From the NCBI RefSeq assembly GCF_024807945.1, contig NZ_JANUFD010000007.1:248001-312000 (forward strand): DNA of 64,000 nt, in the 5' to 3' direction. How positions within the stretch are numbered: position 1 is the stretch's first letter; every line of letters begins with the position of its first letter. This stretch comes from Pseudomonas sp. JUb42. GTDB lineage: Bacteria > Pseudomonadota > Gammaproteobacteria > Pseudomonadales > Pseudomonadaceae. Shown one piece after another: positions 39,019 to 50,000 of the stretch. The translations under genes were made by a program, and so were the position numbers. The notes beneath the pieces were generated by a model. The model saw only the letters and a list, made by a program, of their open reading frames with translations, was not told the origin of the DNA and ran no database searches.

Positions 39019-40761
39019 TTAGAGAAACAACCCGGGGCCCGGGCGGCTTCCTTCGGGGAATCTGACACCGACTTTGAGGATTTTGTTTCCTTCCATGACG
39101 GCAACTGTCCAGATCGTGCCGTTCCACTCGATCTGGTCGCCGACCACCGGTTCGCCGCGGTTCTTCTGCACGATGAACTGGCTCAGGGGCTGTTGCGGAT
39201 CGAGGCCGTCGAGTTTCAGGCCGTACAGGGCCGCGACTGCACCCAGTTGCGCGTCGCCTTCGAGGACGAAATCGCCGAAGAAGCGCAAGTCCAGGCCGCG
39301 TTGCGGTGCCTGGCTGAACAGTTTGCCCAGAGCGGGCAGGTCATGCTCATGGCCGATGACGCAGAGCAGGTCGTCGACTTCCAGCACCGTACTACCGGAC
39401 GGGTGCAACAGTTGCTGGCCACGGAACAGTGCGGCGATCCGCGTGCCTTCGGGCATCTTCAGTTCGCGCAGGGCGGCGCCAATGCACCATTTCTCGGCGC
39501 CGAGGCGGTAGACGAACAGCTCCCACTCGCTGGTGACGTGCACTTCCAGGGCCGCGCGGGAAATCGGCGCAGGCTCCGGTGGCACCGTGACTTTCAGCAG
39601 CTTGGCCACCCATGGCAGGCTCGTGCCCTGTACCAGCAGCGAGACCAGCACGATAAAGAACGCCAGGTTGAAATACAGCTGCGCATGGGGCAACCCGGCC
39701 ATCAGCGGGAACACCGCCAGAATGATGGGGACCGCGCCACGCAGGCCGACCCAGGCGATAAAGGCCTTTTCGCGACCATGGAAGGCTTTGAAGGGCAGCA
39801 GGCCAGCCAGTACCGACAGCGGCCGCGCCACCAGAATCATCCACAGCGCCAGGCCCAACGCCGGGAGGGCGATGGGCAGCAGGTCATGGGGCGTGACCAG
39901 CAGGCCCAGCACCAGGAACATGCCGATCTGCGCCAGCCAGGCCATGCCGTCGAGCATATGCAGGATGCCGTGGCGGCTGCGGATCGGTTGGTTGCCCATC
40001 ACCAGGCCGCACAGGTACACGGCGAGGAAGCCGCTGCCGTGGATGGCGTTGGTCAGGGCGAACACCGCCAGGCCGCCGGCGATCACCAGAATCGGATACA
40101 GGCCGGCCGCCAGATTGATGCGGTTGACCAGTTGCAACATCATCCAGCCGCCGCCCAGGCCGATCACCCCGCCGATACCGAACTCGCGCACCAGATGGCC
40201 GAGCAAGCTCCAGTGCAGGCCGGTTTCGCCGCTGGCGAGCATGTCGATCAGGGTGACAGTGAGGAATACGGCCATGGGGTCGTTGCTGCCGGACTCGATC
40301 TCCAGGCTGGCGGTGACCCGTTCGTTCAGGCCCTTGCCGCCGAGCAGGGAGAACACCGCAGCGGCGTCCGTGGAGCCAACGATGGCGCCGATCAGCAGAC
40401 CCTGGATCAGGTTCAAATCGAACAGCCAGGCCGCGACCAGGCCGGTCAGGCCGGTAGTTATCAGCACGCCGACCGTGGCCAGGGATAACGCAGGCCAGAG
40501 AGCTACGCGGAAACTCGCCACTCGCGTGCGCAGGCCGCCGTCGAGAAGGATCACGGCAAGTGCGAGGTTGCCCACCAGATAGGCAGTCGGGTAGTTATCA
40601 AAGACGATGCCGCCGCCGTCCACGCCCGCAGTCATGCCTACCGCGAGGATGATGACCAGAATCGGGATGCCGAGACGCGAAGACAAGGAGCTAACCAGAA
40701 TGCTCGCCGCTACCAGCAACGCGCCGATCAGGAACAGGCTGTTGATGGTGGTGGCATCCAA
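39019..40761 (-). CDS. nhaP2: K+/H+ antiporter NhaP2-type (CvrA)
   Basis: The 580-residue inner-membrane protein has 12-13 helices of the monovalent cation:proton antiporter-1 family, with the acidic pair in [12 protein letters not shown] and [15 protein letters not shown], then a cytoplasmic TrkA_C/CorC-HlyC-type tail ([24 protein letters not shown]). Such antiporters export K+ and help volume and pH control. TTG 40761 with GGAG nine bases before it was chosen because family members begin at [12 protein letters not shown]. An ATG/GTG 17 codons earlier would add a non-conserved stretch. Confidence 0.92.
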   Translation of the reverse strand: MDATTINSLFLIGALLVAASILVSSLSSRLGIPILVIILAVGMTAGVDGGGIVFDNYPTAYLVGNLALAVILLDGGLRTRVASFRVALWPALSLATVGVLITTGLTGLVAAWLFDLNLIQGLLIGAIVGSTDAAAVFSLLGGKGLNERVTASLEIESGSNDPMAVFLTVTLIDMLASGETGLHWSLLGHLVREFGIGGVIGLGGGWMMLQLVNRINLAAGLYPILVIAGGLAVFALTNAIHGSGFLAVYLCGLVMGNQPIRSRHGILHMLDGMAWLAQIGMFLVLGLLVTPHDLLPIALPALGLALWMILVARPLSVLAGLLPFKAFHGREKAFIAWVGLRGAVPIILAVFPLMAGLPHAQLYFNLAFFIVLVSLLVQGTSLPWVAKLLKVTVPPEPAPISRAALEVHVTSEWELFVYRLGAEKWCIGAALRELKMPEGTRIAALFRGQQLLHPSGSTVLEVDDLLCVIGHEHDLPALGKLFSQAPQRGLDLRFFGDFVLEGDAQLGAVAALYGLKLDGLDPQQPLSQFIVQKNRGEPVVGDQIEWNGTIWTVAVMEGNKILKVGVRFPEGSRPGPGLFL

Positions 40762-40903
40762 GGGCGGTACTCCATAAACAACGAAAGGGGTTAACGCACA
40801 CGGATAGACCATGCAGTCAACGTGCCAAGGGATTCTAACCTGTTGAATTGGTTCGCTGTCAAAGCATTGCTAATGATTAATCAGAAGATCGTGCGTCCGA
40901 TGC

Positions 40904-40992
40904 CGTTGGAGCGCGGCTTGCCCGCGAATGCCTTGACGCGTTGTGTCTGGATTAATGCATCGCTCAATTCGCGGGCAAGCCTCGCTCCAACG
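40904..40992. repeat. REP-like inverted repeat, family A
   Basis: 26-bp arms 40904-40929 and 40967-40992 with one mismatch, in the 361-base gap between nhaP2 and the toxin gene. A half family-C repeat follows at 41018-41043. The rest of the gap holds a TGATTAATCA palindrome near 40872 and the toxin ribosome site, nothing else. Confidence 0.8.
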
Positions 40993-41017
40993 GGATAACG
41001 TATTGGATGTACCAGCT

Positions 41018-41043
41018 TTCTCCCGGCTAAAACCGGTCCTGCA
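41018..41043. repeat. Half family-C REP-like element
   Basis: TTCTCCCGGCTAAAACCGGTCCTGCA at 41018-41043 matches the right arm of the family-C hairpins; no left arm is present. It lies about 80 bases before the toxin start. Confidence 0.6.
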
Positions 41044-41122
41044 TAGAAGATACATAGTTACCGCACCACTTCCCGCTCAATCTGCTCACGTGCATGCCTT
41101 TCTCTCTACCAAGGAAAGCCCC

Positions 41123-43729
41123 ATGCATCGCCCTCAAATCGAACCCTCGTTCAGCTTCACCCAAGACATCGCCGACGTGCGTTACATCCGCGATGAGCAG
41201 CGCCTCAAACAGATGGCGCGACAGCTCATAGACGACTACCCGGATGTCCACGGTGTGGCCTATGCCGAAGCAGGCAAGTTGCTGCTGCGCCACACTGGCA
41301 GGCAACTGGACCCGGAAAAAGTCTATTGGCACCGCTTTCGCAATGCTGCCAACAGCCCGCGGACTTTCACTGGCTGGCAGCATTGCGGCGAGCCGGTGGA
41401 GTCCATGACCTTTGTCGAGCTGATGCTGCAGCGCTTTTCTACCCACGATCAGCAGGCCAGCGACGAGCTTTCCCTCTACGGCGGCTTTTACACCGATGGG
41501 CCGTTGCACGGTGTGTACGACGAGCGCAACGAAGTGGCGATGCTGCCGCAGCAGATCCTGACGGATTTCTGGGCGCTTGATTTCAGTGTCCTGTTCCGCG
41601 CGCGCATAGACAGTTTCTGGGCGACCCACAGCAACAATTTCTGCACCCTGGCCCGCTCGCGATTTCTCGCCGCGGCCGGTCATCAATTGCGCATTGGTGG
41701 TCTGACCGTACCCCAGTTCAAGCAACTGACCGGCGCGGTCGTCGGCAAGCTGCAACCGGTCATGACCCTGCATGCACTGCAAGTTACCGTGCATACCGGG
41801 CCGGGAATCACCTTGCACAGCTTTGATATTGGCGGTCATGTGTGCAGCGATGGCTTTCGTATCGTTGGCAATGGCTGGCAGGTCGTGTATTTGCCTGGGG
41901 ACGCCCAGGTGTTCCATATCTTTGCTTCGCAGCGCGAGCTTTATCGCTGGGTGCGTTCGCGCCTGGATTCTGCGGCGGCCCGCAATGCCCTCAAGGCCAT
42001 GTTTCTGCGCACCGACGCGGCCAGGCAGTTGCATGGCGATGCCTTCGACGAAACCCTGCGGCAGATCCGCAACGCGCCATGGCACGCTGGACAGAACCTG
42101 ATCAACTCCGCCGACAGAGTCATCACCGGGGATGTGTTCGAACACCTGCGTGACATTGCCCAACAGCAAATGCTCAGCGATGCCCAGATCCTGATGACCT
42201 CCAACAGTGATCTGCGCAAGCGCATGTGGATCGGCTACCTGAGTGCCTTCATCAGCGTGTTTGGTGGCTTGGCCCCGCTGGGCTGGCCGGTGGCGCTGAC
42301 GTTGGTGGGGGCGGGGGTTGCCAATGTCGCGCTGAATGCCGATCAGGCCATCCACGGCAAAAGCGCCCGAGAGCGCAAGGCCGGGTTGATCGGCGCCATC
42401 TTCAGTTCGATTTTTTTGGTCTTCAACCTGCCGATACTGATTGGCCTGAGCCGCGCGGCAACAATCGGCAACGCCACCCCGCCTGCCGTGCCTGCGGCTG
42501 ACAATCTGAGCGAGCTGACGTTTGAATTCAGCTCAGTCAGTGATCTGGCGGGGCTTGAAGGTAACGTCGTGCTGACTGACGAGCCCCTTGAAGCGCTCGG
42601 GCATCTGCGCGGCGTACAGCAGTTGGTCAATGGTGAGACCTGGATCAGCCTCGACGACATGCCTTACCGGGTGAGCTACAGCGAGGCTTCGGGTCGCTGG
42701 GGCATTGTCGATCCGGATGCGCCGGGTTCCAGTGCGGGCCGCCCGGTGCGGCTCAATCGCCTGGATGAATGGGAGTTGGTGCCAAATCCGGCGGAGTTGG
42801 TGGCGGGCACGCCGCCCGGCCAGATCAGGTCGGTCCGCTCGGCCTTCTGGGACGTGTTCATGCAGTTCAATCTGCCGGACGAGACCTTTCAATCGCAACT
42901 GGGCCTGGCCCGCCAGGAAGCAGCTATCAACCTGCCCGAGGTCGAACCCGGTGGCCGCATTGGTCGGGACGCGAGTCAGGACGAGATCTATATCGATAGC
43001 TGGGGTGATGTGCATCGGGTCTTCAAGACCGCGAGCGGGCGCTACGTGGGAGGGCGTATCAGCCTGTATACGACCGAGGATGCTGCCTTCAACAACTACC
43101 TGCGTACCGGGGTGCCTTCAGGTCCGGGGCAGGCCCGGCTGATCGAAGAACTGGCCGACGACCTGCAAGCGGTAGGGCATAACAACAACGCCACTCTGTA
43201 TCGCGGTGGCAACGGCGCGCGGGGCACCTCCGGCAGCTTTTTCCGCAACAGCGATGTCAGGGCCGGGGACGTGTTGGTCAACACCGATATCAGTTCTTTC
43301 AGCGAAAATCCCTACCTGGCACGGGCGTTTTGCAGCAGCCAGGCGGGCCGCAACTCGCCGGACTTTGCCCTGAGTGGTGAGTCGATCACCTTTGACGACA
43401 CCTCGGTGGTTTTCGAGCTGCCGGAAAAACACTACCTGGGCGCCACGCCCGTTGCGCCGTTCTCCTCGGATCAGGAAGAAGTCGAGTCGATCTTCATGCC
43501 CGGGCATTACTTCCTGATTGACGGCATTCAGCAGGTGACGGGTCTCAACTACCGTTTTATCCGGGTGCGCATCACCGAAATCCCGCAGCCCAAGGTCTGG
43601 CACAGGCTTTACGACATGCGCACCGGCGAGCCCTTCAGCCGCGAGCAGTACGCGGCAAAACTGGGCGAGGAGGGGCGTGTACTGGTAGAGCGCTTCTTCC
43701 CGCTGCAACCGGCTGGCCTGCGCTATTAA
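41123..43729 (+). CDS. Large toxin: dermonecrotic-toxin-like region plus C-terminal ADP-ribosyltransferase domain
   Basis: The 868-residue protein has three parts. Residues 1 to about 330 resemble the 'dermonecrotic toxin domain' N-terminal regions common in Pseudomonas, with blocks such as LYGGFYTDGPLHG and ILTDFWALDFSVLF. Two hydrophobic segments (about 369-405 and 421-443) form a possible membrane-inserting hairpin for translocation. The C-terminal domain (about 645-820) has R694 in LYRGG, the S-T-S-like S724-S-F-S727 and E786-V-E788 followed by PGHYFLI, the R-S-ExE set of ADP-ribosyltransferases. No signal peptide. ATG 41123 follows AAGGAAAG. No immunity gene is evident, as expected for a toxin aimed at eukaryotic cells. 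Its stop overlaps the end of the convergent dehydrogenase gene by four bases. Confidence 0.8.
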   Translation: MHRPQIEPSFSFTQDIADVRYIRDEQRLKQMARQLIDDYPDVHGVAYAEAGKLLLRHTGRQLDPEKVYWHRFRNAANSPRTFTGWQHCGEPVESMTFVELMLQRFSTHDQQASDELSLYGGFYTDGPLHGVYDERNEVAMLPQQILTDFWALDFSVLFRARIDSFWATHSNNFCTLARSRFLAAAGHQLRIGGLTVPQFKQLTGAVVGKLQPVMTLHALQVTVHTGPGITLHSFDIGGHVCSDGFRIVGNGWQVVYLPGDAQVFHIFASQRELYRWVRSRLDSAAARNALKAMFLRTDAARQLHGDAFDETLRQIRNAPWHAGQNLINSADRVITGDVFEHLRDIAQQQMLSDAQILMTSNSDLRKRMWIGYLSAFISVFGGLAPLGWPVALTLVGAGVANVALNADQAIHGKSARERKAGLIGAIFSSIFLVFNLPILIGLSRAATIGNATPPAVPAADNLSELTFEFSSVSDLAGLEGNVVLTDEPLEALGHLRGVQQLVNGETWISLDDMPYRVSYSEASGRWGIVDPDAPGSSAGRPVRLNRLDEWELVPNPAELVAGTPPGQIRSVRSAFWDVFMQFNLPDETFQSQLGLARQEAAINLPEVEPGGRIGRDASQDEIYIDSWGDVHRVFKTASGRYVGGRISLYTTEDAAFNNYLRTGVPSGPGQARLIEELADDLQAVGHNNNATLYRGGNGARGTSGSFFRNSDVRAGDVLVNTDISSFSENPYLARAFCSSQAGRNSPDFALSGESITFDDTSVVFELPEKHYLGATPVAPFSSDQEEVESIFMPGHYFLIDGIQQVTGLNYRFIRVRITEIPQPKVWHRLYDMRTGEPFSREQYAAKLGEEGRVLVERFFPLQPAGLRY

Positions 43730-45528
43730 AACCAGCTCTCTTGCATGCCCAGGCAGACGTCATCACGGCTTTCGAGAATCGCCAGCTCGTGATGGCAACC
43801 GGGGATTTCCCAAGTCAGGAAGTAGCGCGCCGCCTGCAGCTTGCCCTGATAGAAGTCCGTGTCTGCCGGGTTGCCTTTGGCGAGGCCCTGCTCGGCATGA
43901 ATCGCTTGCTCAAGCCAGCGCCAGCCGATCACGGTATGGCCGAAGACTTTTAGGTACAGCGCCGAGTTGGCCAGGGTCGAGTTGACCTTGCCTTGGCTCA
44001 GGTCGCCGAGCAGGCCGAGGGTTACGGCTTGCAGGCGTGCCACCAGTTGTTCCAGTGGCTGGCGCAGGGCATCCAGGCCTGGATAGCCCTGGGCCCGCTT
44101 GGCCGTGGTGGCGATCAGACGCAGCAGTTGCTTGAGCCCGGCGCCGCTGTTCTGCGCGAGCTTGCGCCCCAGCAGGTCGAGGGACTGGATGCCGTGGGTG
44201 CCTTCATGGATCGGGTTCAGGCGGTTATCGCGGTAGTACTGCTCCACCGGGTATTCCCGGGTGTAGCCGTGACCGGCGAGGATCTGGATCGCCAGCTCAT
44301 TGGCCTTGAGGCAGAACTCCGACGGCCAGGATTTGACGATGGGCGTCAGCAGGTCCAGCAGTTCGTGGGCCTGCTGGCGCACTTCTTCGGTCTCGCCTGT
44401 GGTGGTGTCGTCGAATAGCCGCGCGGCGTATAGCCCAAGGTCAAATGCACCTTCGACATAAGCTTTCTGGGTCAGCAACATGCGCTTGACGTCGGCGTGG
44501 CGGATGATCGGCACGGGCGCGCTGTCCGGGCTCTTGCTATCCGGCAGTCGGCCCTGCGGGCGCTCACGGGCGTATTCCAGCGAATACAGGTAACCGGCGT
44601 AGCCGAGCATCACCGCGCCCATACCGACGCCGATGCGTGCCTCGTTCATCATCTGGAACATGCAGCTCAGGCCTTGATGCGGCTTGCCCACCAGATAGCC
44701 GACACACTCACCGTTATCGCCGAAATTCAACGCAGTAGAGGTAGTGCCACGCCAACCCATCTTGTGAAACAGTCCGGCGAGGATCACGTCATTGCGCGGG
44801 CCGAGGCTGCCGTCTTCGTTGACCAGAAACTTGGGCACGATAAACAGCGATATACCCTTCACCCCGGCGGGTGCATCCGGCAGCTTGGCCAGGACCATGT
44901 GCACGATGTTTTCCGACAGCGGATGGTCGCCGCCGGAGATAAAGATCTTGTTGCCGCGCAGGCGATAAGTGCCATCCCCGGCCGGTTCGGCGCGGGTACG
45001 GATATCCGACAGCGACGAGCCCGCATGGGGTTCGGTCAGGGCCATGGTGCCGAAGAAACGCCCGTCGATCATCGGTTGCAGGAACAGGCGTTTCTGCTCG
45101 TCGCTGCCAAAACTCTCGATCAGATTGGCCGCGCCCATGGTCAGGAACGGATAGGCCGTGGTCCCGGCATTAGCCGCTTGGAAATGGGCGAAACAGGCCT
45201 GTGACAACAGCGTCGGCAACTGCATGCCGCCGGCCTCGAAGCTGCGCGCGGCGTTGAGAAAGCCCGCTTCGAGAAAGGCATCCACCGCCGGCTTGACCTC
45301 GGGGATTAGCACCGCTGCGCCATTCTCATAGCGCGGCTCGTTTTCATCGGCCTTGCGGTTATGCGGCGCGAAATATTTCTCGGCAATGGTGCGGGCCGTG
45401 CCGATGGCCGCATCGAAGGTCTCGCGATTGTGTTCGGCGAAACGCTCACGGCGGGTCAAAGACTCGGCGTCCAACACCTCATACAGCTCGAAAGCCAGAT
45501 TGCGGGAATTGAGCAGCGTCTCGGACAT
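43726..45528 (-). CDS. Acyl-CoA dehydrogenase, DmdC/FadE-like long form
   Basis: The 600-residue flavoprotein introduces an alpha-beta double bond into acyl-CoA. It has the standard ACAD regions: FGTMALTEPHAGSSLSD (FAD/substrate loop) near 160, GGDHPLSENIVHMVLAKL near 200, and the catalytic-Glu loop LNPIHEGTHGIQSLDLLGRK near 435. A C-terminal extra domain of about 130 residues (to ESWF) puts it with the long ACADs. Start ATG 45528. No beta-oxidation partner genes lie beside it, so chain-length use is unknown. Confidence 0.93.
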   Translation of the reverse strand: MSETLLNSRNLAFELYEVLDAESLTRRERFAEHNRETFDAAIGTARTIAEKYFAPHNRKADENEPRYENGAAVLIPEVKPAVDAFLEAGFLNAARSFEAGGMQLPTLLSQACFAHFQAANAGTTAYPFLTMGAANLIESFGSDEQKRLFLQPMIDGRFFGTMALTEPHAGSSLSDIRTRAEPAGDGTYRLRGNKIFISGGDHPLSENIVHMVLAKLPDAPAGVKGISLFIVPKFLVNEDGSLGPRNDVILAGLFHKMGWRGTTSTALNFGDNGECVGYLVGKPHQGLSCMFQMMNEARIGVGMGAVMLGYAGYLYSLEYARERPQGRLPDSKSPDSAPVPIIRHADVKRMLLTQKAYVEGAFDLGLYAARLFDDTTTGETEEVRQQAHELLDLLTPIVKSWPSEFCLKANELAIQILAGHGYTREYPVEQYYRDNRLNPIHEGTHGIQSLDLLGRKLAQNSGAGLKQLLRLIATTAKRAQGYPGLDALRQPLEQLVARLQAVTLGLLGDLSQGKVNSTLANSALYLKVFGHTVIGWRWLEQAIHAEQGLAKGNPADTDFYQGKLQAARYFLTWEIPGCHHELAILESRDDVCLGMQESWF

Positions 45529-45636
45529 GGCGGCTTACCTTTTGTTGGAATGCATCGAGTCTAGTCAGGTGAATTAACCCTGCACAGCATGATTGATGAG
45601 GGTGATGATCGGGCCTTGTGCTGTGTGCAATGAACT

Positions 45637-45710
45637 CTGTAGGACCGGCTTTAGCCGGGAGAGCGTCCACGCAGCTGCCGACATCCTCCCGGCTAAAGGC
45701 GGCCCTGCAA
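45637..45710. repeat. REP-like inverted repeat, family C
   Basis: TGTAGGACCGGCTTTAGCCGGGA (left) and TCCCGGCTAAAGGCGGCCCTGCA (right), imperfect arms around a 26-base centre, between the dehydrogenase and the propeller gene. Confidence 0.75.
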
Positions 45711-45819
45711 AAAGCCCGTGCAGAAAGAAGCCGCCCATCCATTGATCAAGGCCCGCCGACCACGGCGTATAAGCTGATTAATAAAGAAGTCAGGCAAATA
45801 ATTGATCAGGAGGAAGATC

Positions 45820-47001
45820 ATGGCCATTTCGACAGCAGGAGAGCTGGATGCTGATTTCGCCGATCGCGGGCGATTGTTATTGGGGCGTGATTGTCGTGAA
45901 GCGCAATTGCGCAAAGTCTATGCACTCGAGTCCAATTGCTCGCTCTGCATAGGCAGCATTCAGCTCAAGAATGAAAAGACTCACCGTTTCGCCGCTGCCC
46001 GGACAACGCCCGCAGGAGAGCTGGACCGTTCCTTTGCCGATGGTGGTTACTTGCTCGGCGAACCGGCGCAGGTATCGGTCCATCGATTTTCCGGGTTTGC
46101 CAGCAATGACCATGGCGAGCTGATGCTGGTGGGCAATGTTGCCGACAAATCCCGGGACGAACTGCTGCGCTGTACAGCCCACGGCCAATGCCTGAATCGC
46201 TGGCAATTGACCACCCCCGGCGCCAAATCCAACACCACCCATCCCATGATCACCACAGGACAAGGCGGTTGCCTGTGGATGTGCTCAAGTACCATGCACA
46301 ACGGCAAATGCGGCGGTGCTTTGTATCGCCGTTTGCCCGGGGGTGAGCGGGACGACGCTTTTGCCGACAATGGCACCCTGGATTTCTGCCTGGATAACAC
46401 TTACGTGCGTTTCAATGATCTGGCGATCACCGGCGAGCAGGGGCATCTGGTCGTGGCCGCCGATATTCATCCCTGGACGTCTTCCGATTCGAGCCTGACG
46501 CTGTGCTGCTTTGACCGCGATAGCGGCGAGGTGGTGTCGGCATTCGGCGCCAATGGCCGGTTTACTTACCCGCCGAGCCATTCGCTGTATCGCCAGCTGT
46601 CGATTCAGCGAGTGATCGCCACTCGCCATGGTTTGCTGGTGATCATTCAGTCCTACGACGGTCAGGGCGCTATCTACTCGTGTTTTATTCGGGTGACGGA
46701 GCACGGTGAACTGGATGTCGGCTTCAATGCGGGGAAGCCTATCGTCATTGCTGGCGCCTATTCCGATGTGGCGGTGCAGTCGGATGACCGCATTATCGTG
46801 CTGGCCAGTAATCTTTACCCCGACAGCGTGGTCAGGCGTTATCTGGTCAATGGCGAAAAGGACTGCAGCTTTGGCAATCGCGGCGAAGTGTTGCTGGGGC
46901 AACCGGGGGAGCGCTTTTACGCCCTGGCGGTGCAGGCGGACGACAAGATTCTGGTCAGTGGGGTAGGGCGCAGCAGTGTGCTGTACCGGCTTCAGGGCTG
47001 A
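45820..47001 (+). CDS. Delta-60 repeat beta-propeller protein
   Basis: The 393-residue protein is built of about seven repeats of roughly 55-60 residues. Five clear copies of the hallmark (G-E-L-D-x-x-F-A-D/G-x-x-G) lie at about residues 7, 66, 175, 296 and 345, with weaker ones near 120 and 236. Such delta-60 propellers are usually cell-surface or secreted, but no signal peptide is seen here, so it may be cytoplasmic or leave by a non-classical route. Many cysteines are scattered in the blades. AGGAGG lies six bases before ATG 45820. Function unknown. Confidence 0.8.
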   Translation: MAISTAGELDADFADRGRLLLGRDCREAQLRKVYALESNCSLCIGSIQLKNEKTHRFAAARTTPAGELDRSFADGGYLLGEPAQVSVHRFSGFASNDHGELMLVGNVADKSRDELLRCTAHGQCLNRWQLTTPGAKSNTTHPMITTGQGGCLWMCSSTMHNGKCGGALYRRLPGGERDDAFADNGTLDFCLDNTYVRFNDLAITGEQGHLVVAADIHPWTSSDSSLTLCCFDRDSGEVVSAFGANGRFTYPPSHSLYRQLSIQRVIATRHGLLVIIQSYDGQGAIYSCFIRVTEHGELDVGFNAGKPIVIAGAYSDVAVQSDDRIIVLASNLYPDSVVRRYLVNGEKDCSFGNRGEVLLGQPGERFYALAVQADDKILVSGVGRSSVLYRLQG

Positions 47002-47002
47002 C

Positions 47003-47038
47003 ATAAAAACGGGGAAGAGCCTGAGCGTCTTCCCCGTT
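47003..47038 (-). terminator. Intrinsic terminator between the propeller gene and putA
   Basis: AACGGGGAAG (47008-47017) and CTTCCCCGTT (47029-47038) form a 10-bp stem. On the minus strand it is followed by TTTTT (47003-47007), a strong rho-independent terminator for putA. On the plus strand it lacks a U-run but may still end the propeller transcript. Confidence 0.85.
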
Positions 47039-47057
47039 GTTCGTAGCAGGACGACCC

Positions 47058-50000
47058 TTAACCGATGGTCATCAGGCTGGCATTGCCACCCGCCGCTGCG
47101 GTGTTGACGCTCAGGGCGCGTTCAATGACCAGACGTTCCAGGGCAATGTTGCTCTCGCCGTGGGACAGGCCGTTGACGCCGACGATAGCACCGGCGCGTT
47201 GGGCAATCTGTTCGCAGACCGAGCGCAACTGATCCGAGTCGCCGTGATGCAGCACGGCGTCGAACACCACCTCGTCCTTGGTCCAGTCGGCCACACGCTG
47301 AATGCGCGCCTGCACTTCTTTGGGCAGGCGGGCAGCCAGGGTGCGACTCAGTTCGCCTTCCGGCCACACGGCGGTGCTACCTACAGCCAATACCGCTGCC
47401 AGTTGCGCCAGCAAATCGGTTTCATCGTCGGCCAGGCAGAGTACGTGCTCACGCGGCAGGATCGCATAGCTGTTGCGCTCGCCGGTCGGACCGGTGAGCA
47501 GGCGGGTGATACCGCTTTGCGACTGGGTGGCGAAGCTGATGCACAGGGCTTTGAGCTCGCTGAGGCTCTGGCTCTCGGCCCAGGTCTGCAGGGCGGCCAA
47601 TGGCTTGCTCATGGCGTCGCGCAGGCGCACGTCCGGCGTGCTCAGGGCATCGCCACGGGCGAACGATTGCTCGATGGCATCGCTCGGACGAGTCGATAGC
47701 AGGCGATACAGGTACAGCGGGCCACCGGCTTTCGGACCGGTGCCCGACAGGCCTTCACCACCAAAGGGTTGCACCCCGACCACGGCGCCGACGATGTTGC
47801 GGTTGACATAGACGTTACCGGCGTTGACGTTGTCGATCACCTTGGCGATGGTCTCGTCGATGCGGGTGTGTACGCCCAGGGTCAAGCCGTAGCCGGAGGC
47901 ATTGATCTGGCCGATCAGGGCGTCCAGTTCCTTGCGCTTGTAGCGCACAACGTGCAGCACCGGGCCGAAAATTTCCCGTTGCAGCTCGTCGAAGCTCTCC
48001 AGTTCGATCAGGGTTGGCATCACGTAGGTGCCGCGCTTGATTTCTTCGCTGTCGGCAATCGCCATCTGATAGACCGTGCGGCCTTTGTCGCGCATGGCCT
48101 GAATGTGCTTCTCGATGCCTGCCTTGGCTTCGGCGTCGATCACCGGGCCGATGTCCACGGACAGGCGCTCGGGGTTGCCCAGGCGCGACTCGGCCATGGC
48201 GCCCTTGAGCATTTCGATCACGCGGTCGGCTGAATCTTCCTGCAGGCACAGCACGCGCAGGGCCGAGCAACGTTGACCGGCGCTGTCGAAGGCCGAGGAT
48301 ACGACGTCTATGACAACCTGTTCGGTGAGGGCCGAGGAGTCGACAATCATTGCGTTCTGGCCGCCGGTTTCGGCGATCAGCGGGATTGGCCGACCCTGGG
48401 TGTCAAGGCGGCCGGCAATGTTGCGTTGCAGCAGGCGAGCGACTTCGGTGGAACCGGTGAACATTACGCCTTTGACCCGATCGTCACCGACCAGACGGGC
48501 GCCGACGGTTTCACCGCGGCCCGGCAGCAGTTGCACCACGCCTTCCGGAATACCGGCTTCGAGCAGGATGCGTACCGCTTGCGCAGCAATCAGCGGCGTT
48601 TGTTCGGCAGGCTTGGCCAGGACCGGGTTACCGGCGGCCAGGGCTGCGGCGACCTGGCCACTGAAAATTGCCAGCGGGAAGTTCCACGGGCTGATGCAGA
48701 CCACCGGGCCCAGTGGGCGGTGGGCGTCGTTGCTGAAGTCGTTGCGTGCCTGCACCGCGTAGTAGCGCAGGAAGTCCACGGCTTCGCGCACTTCGGCGAT
48801 GGCGTTGGCGTAGGTCTTGCCGGCTTCACGGGCCAGCAGGCCCATCAGTGGCTGGATCTCGGCTTCCATCAGGTCGGCGGCGCGCTCAAGGATGGTTGCA
48901 CGTTCGGCCGGCGGCGTGGCTTGCCAGATCGGCCCGGCATTAAGGGCGCTCTGGATGGCAGTATCGACGTCGTCCAGATTGGCTTCTTGAACATGGCCGA
49001 CTACATCGCGCAGGTCAGACGGGTTGAGCACCGGGGCAGCAGTACCTTCGCTGGCGTTGCCGCCGAGCATCGGGCCGGCTTTCCAGTCGGTGTGGGCAGT
49101 GGCCAGAAGGGCCGAGGACAACGATGCCAGGCGGTGTTCGTTGGCCATGTCGATGCCGCTGGAGTTGGCGCGGTCCGGGCCGTAGAGGTCGCGCGGCAGC
49201 GGAATGCGCGGGTGCGGCAGGCCGAAACCGCCTTCCTGGGTGGCCATGTGCTCGATGCTGCTGACCGGATCGGCCACCAGTTCCTGAATCGAGATGGACT
49301 GGTCGGCAATGCGGTTGACGAACGAGGTGTTGGCGCCGTTTTCCAGCAGGCGGCGAACCAGGTAGGCCAGCAGGGTTTCGTGGGTGCCGACCGGTGCGTA
49401 CACGCGGCACGGACGGTTCAGCTTGCCTTCGGATACCTTGCCTACAACCTGCTCGTACAGCGGCTCGCCCATGCCGTGGAGGCACTGGAATTCGTACTGG
49501 CCGGGGTAATAGTTCTGACCGGCAATATGGTAGATGGCCGACAAGGTATGGGCGTTGTGGGTGGCGAACTGCGGGTAGATGACTTCCGGCACCGACAGCA
49601 GTTTGCGTGCACAGGCGATGTAGGAAACGTCGGTGTACACCTTGCGGGTATAGACCGGATAGCCTTCCAGGCCTTCTACCTGGGCGCGCTTGATCTCGCT
49701 GTCCCAGTACGCGCCTTTGACCAGGCGGATCATCAGGCGATGACGGCTGCGGCGCGCCAGGTCGATCACGTAGTCGATCACATAAGGGCAACGCTTCTGG
49801 TAGGCCTGGATCACGAAGCCGATGCCGTTCCAGCCGCTCAGTTGCGGTTCGAAGCACAGGCGCTCGAGCAGGTCGAGGGACAGCTCCAGGCGGTCAGCCT
49901 CTTCGGCGTCGATGTTCAGGCCGATGTCATATTGCTTGGCCAGCAGGGTCAGGGACAGCAGGCGCGGGTACAGCTCGTCCATGACGCGCTCGTACTGGGC

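Noticed and set aside
40943..41122. Upstream extension of the toxin frame by 60 codons
   Set aside because: The extension is encoded by REP-like sequence and ends at a well-placed AAGGAAAG before ATG 41123, so the shorter start is preferred.
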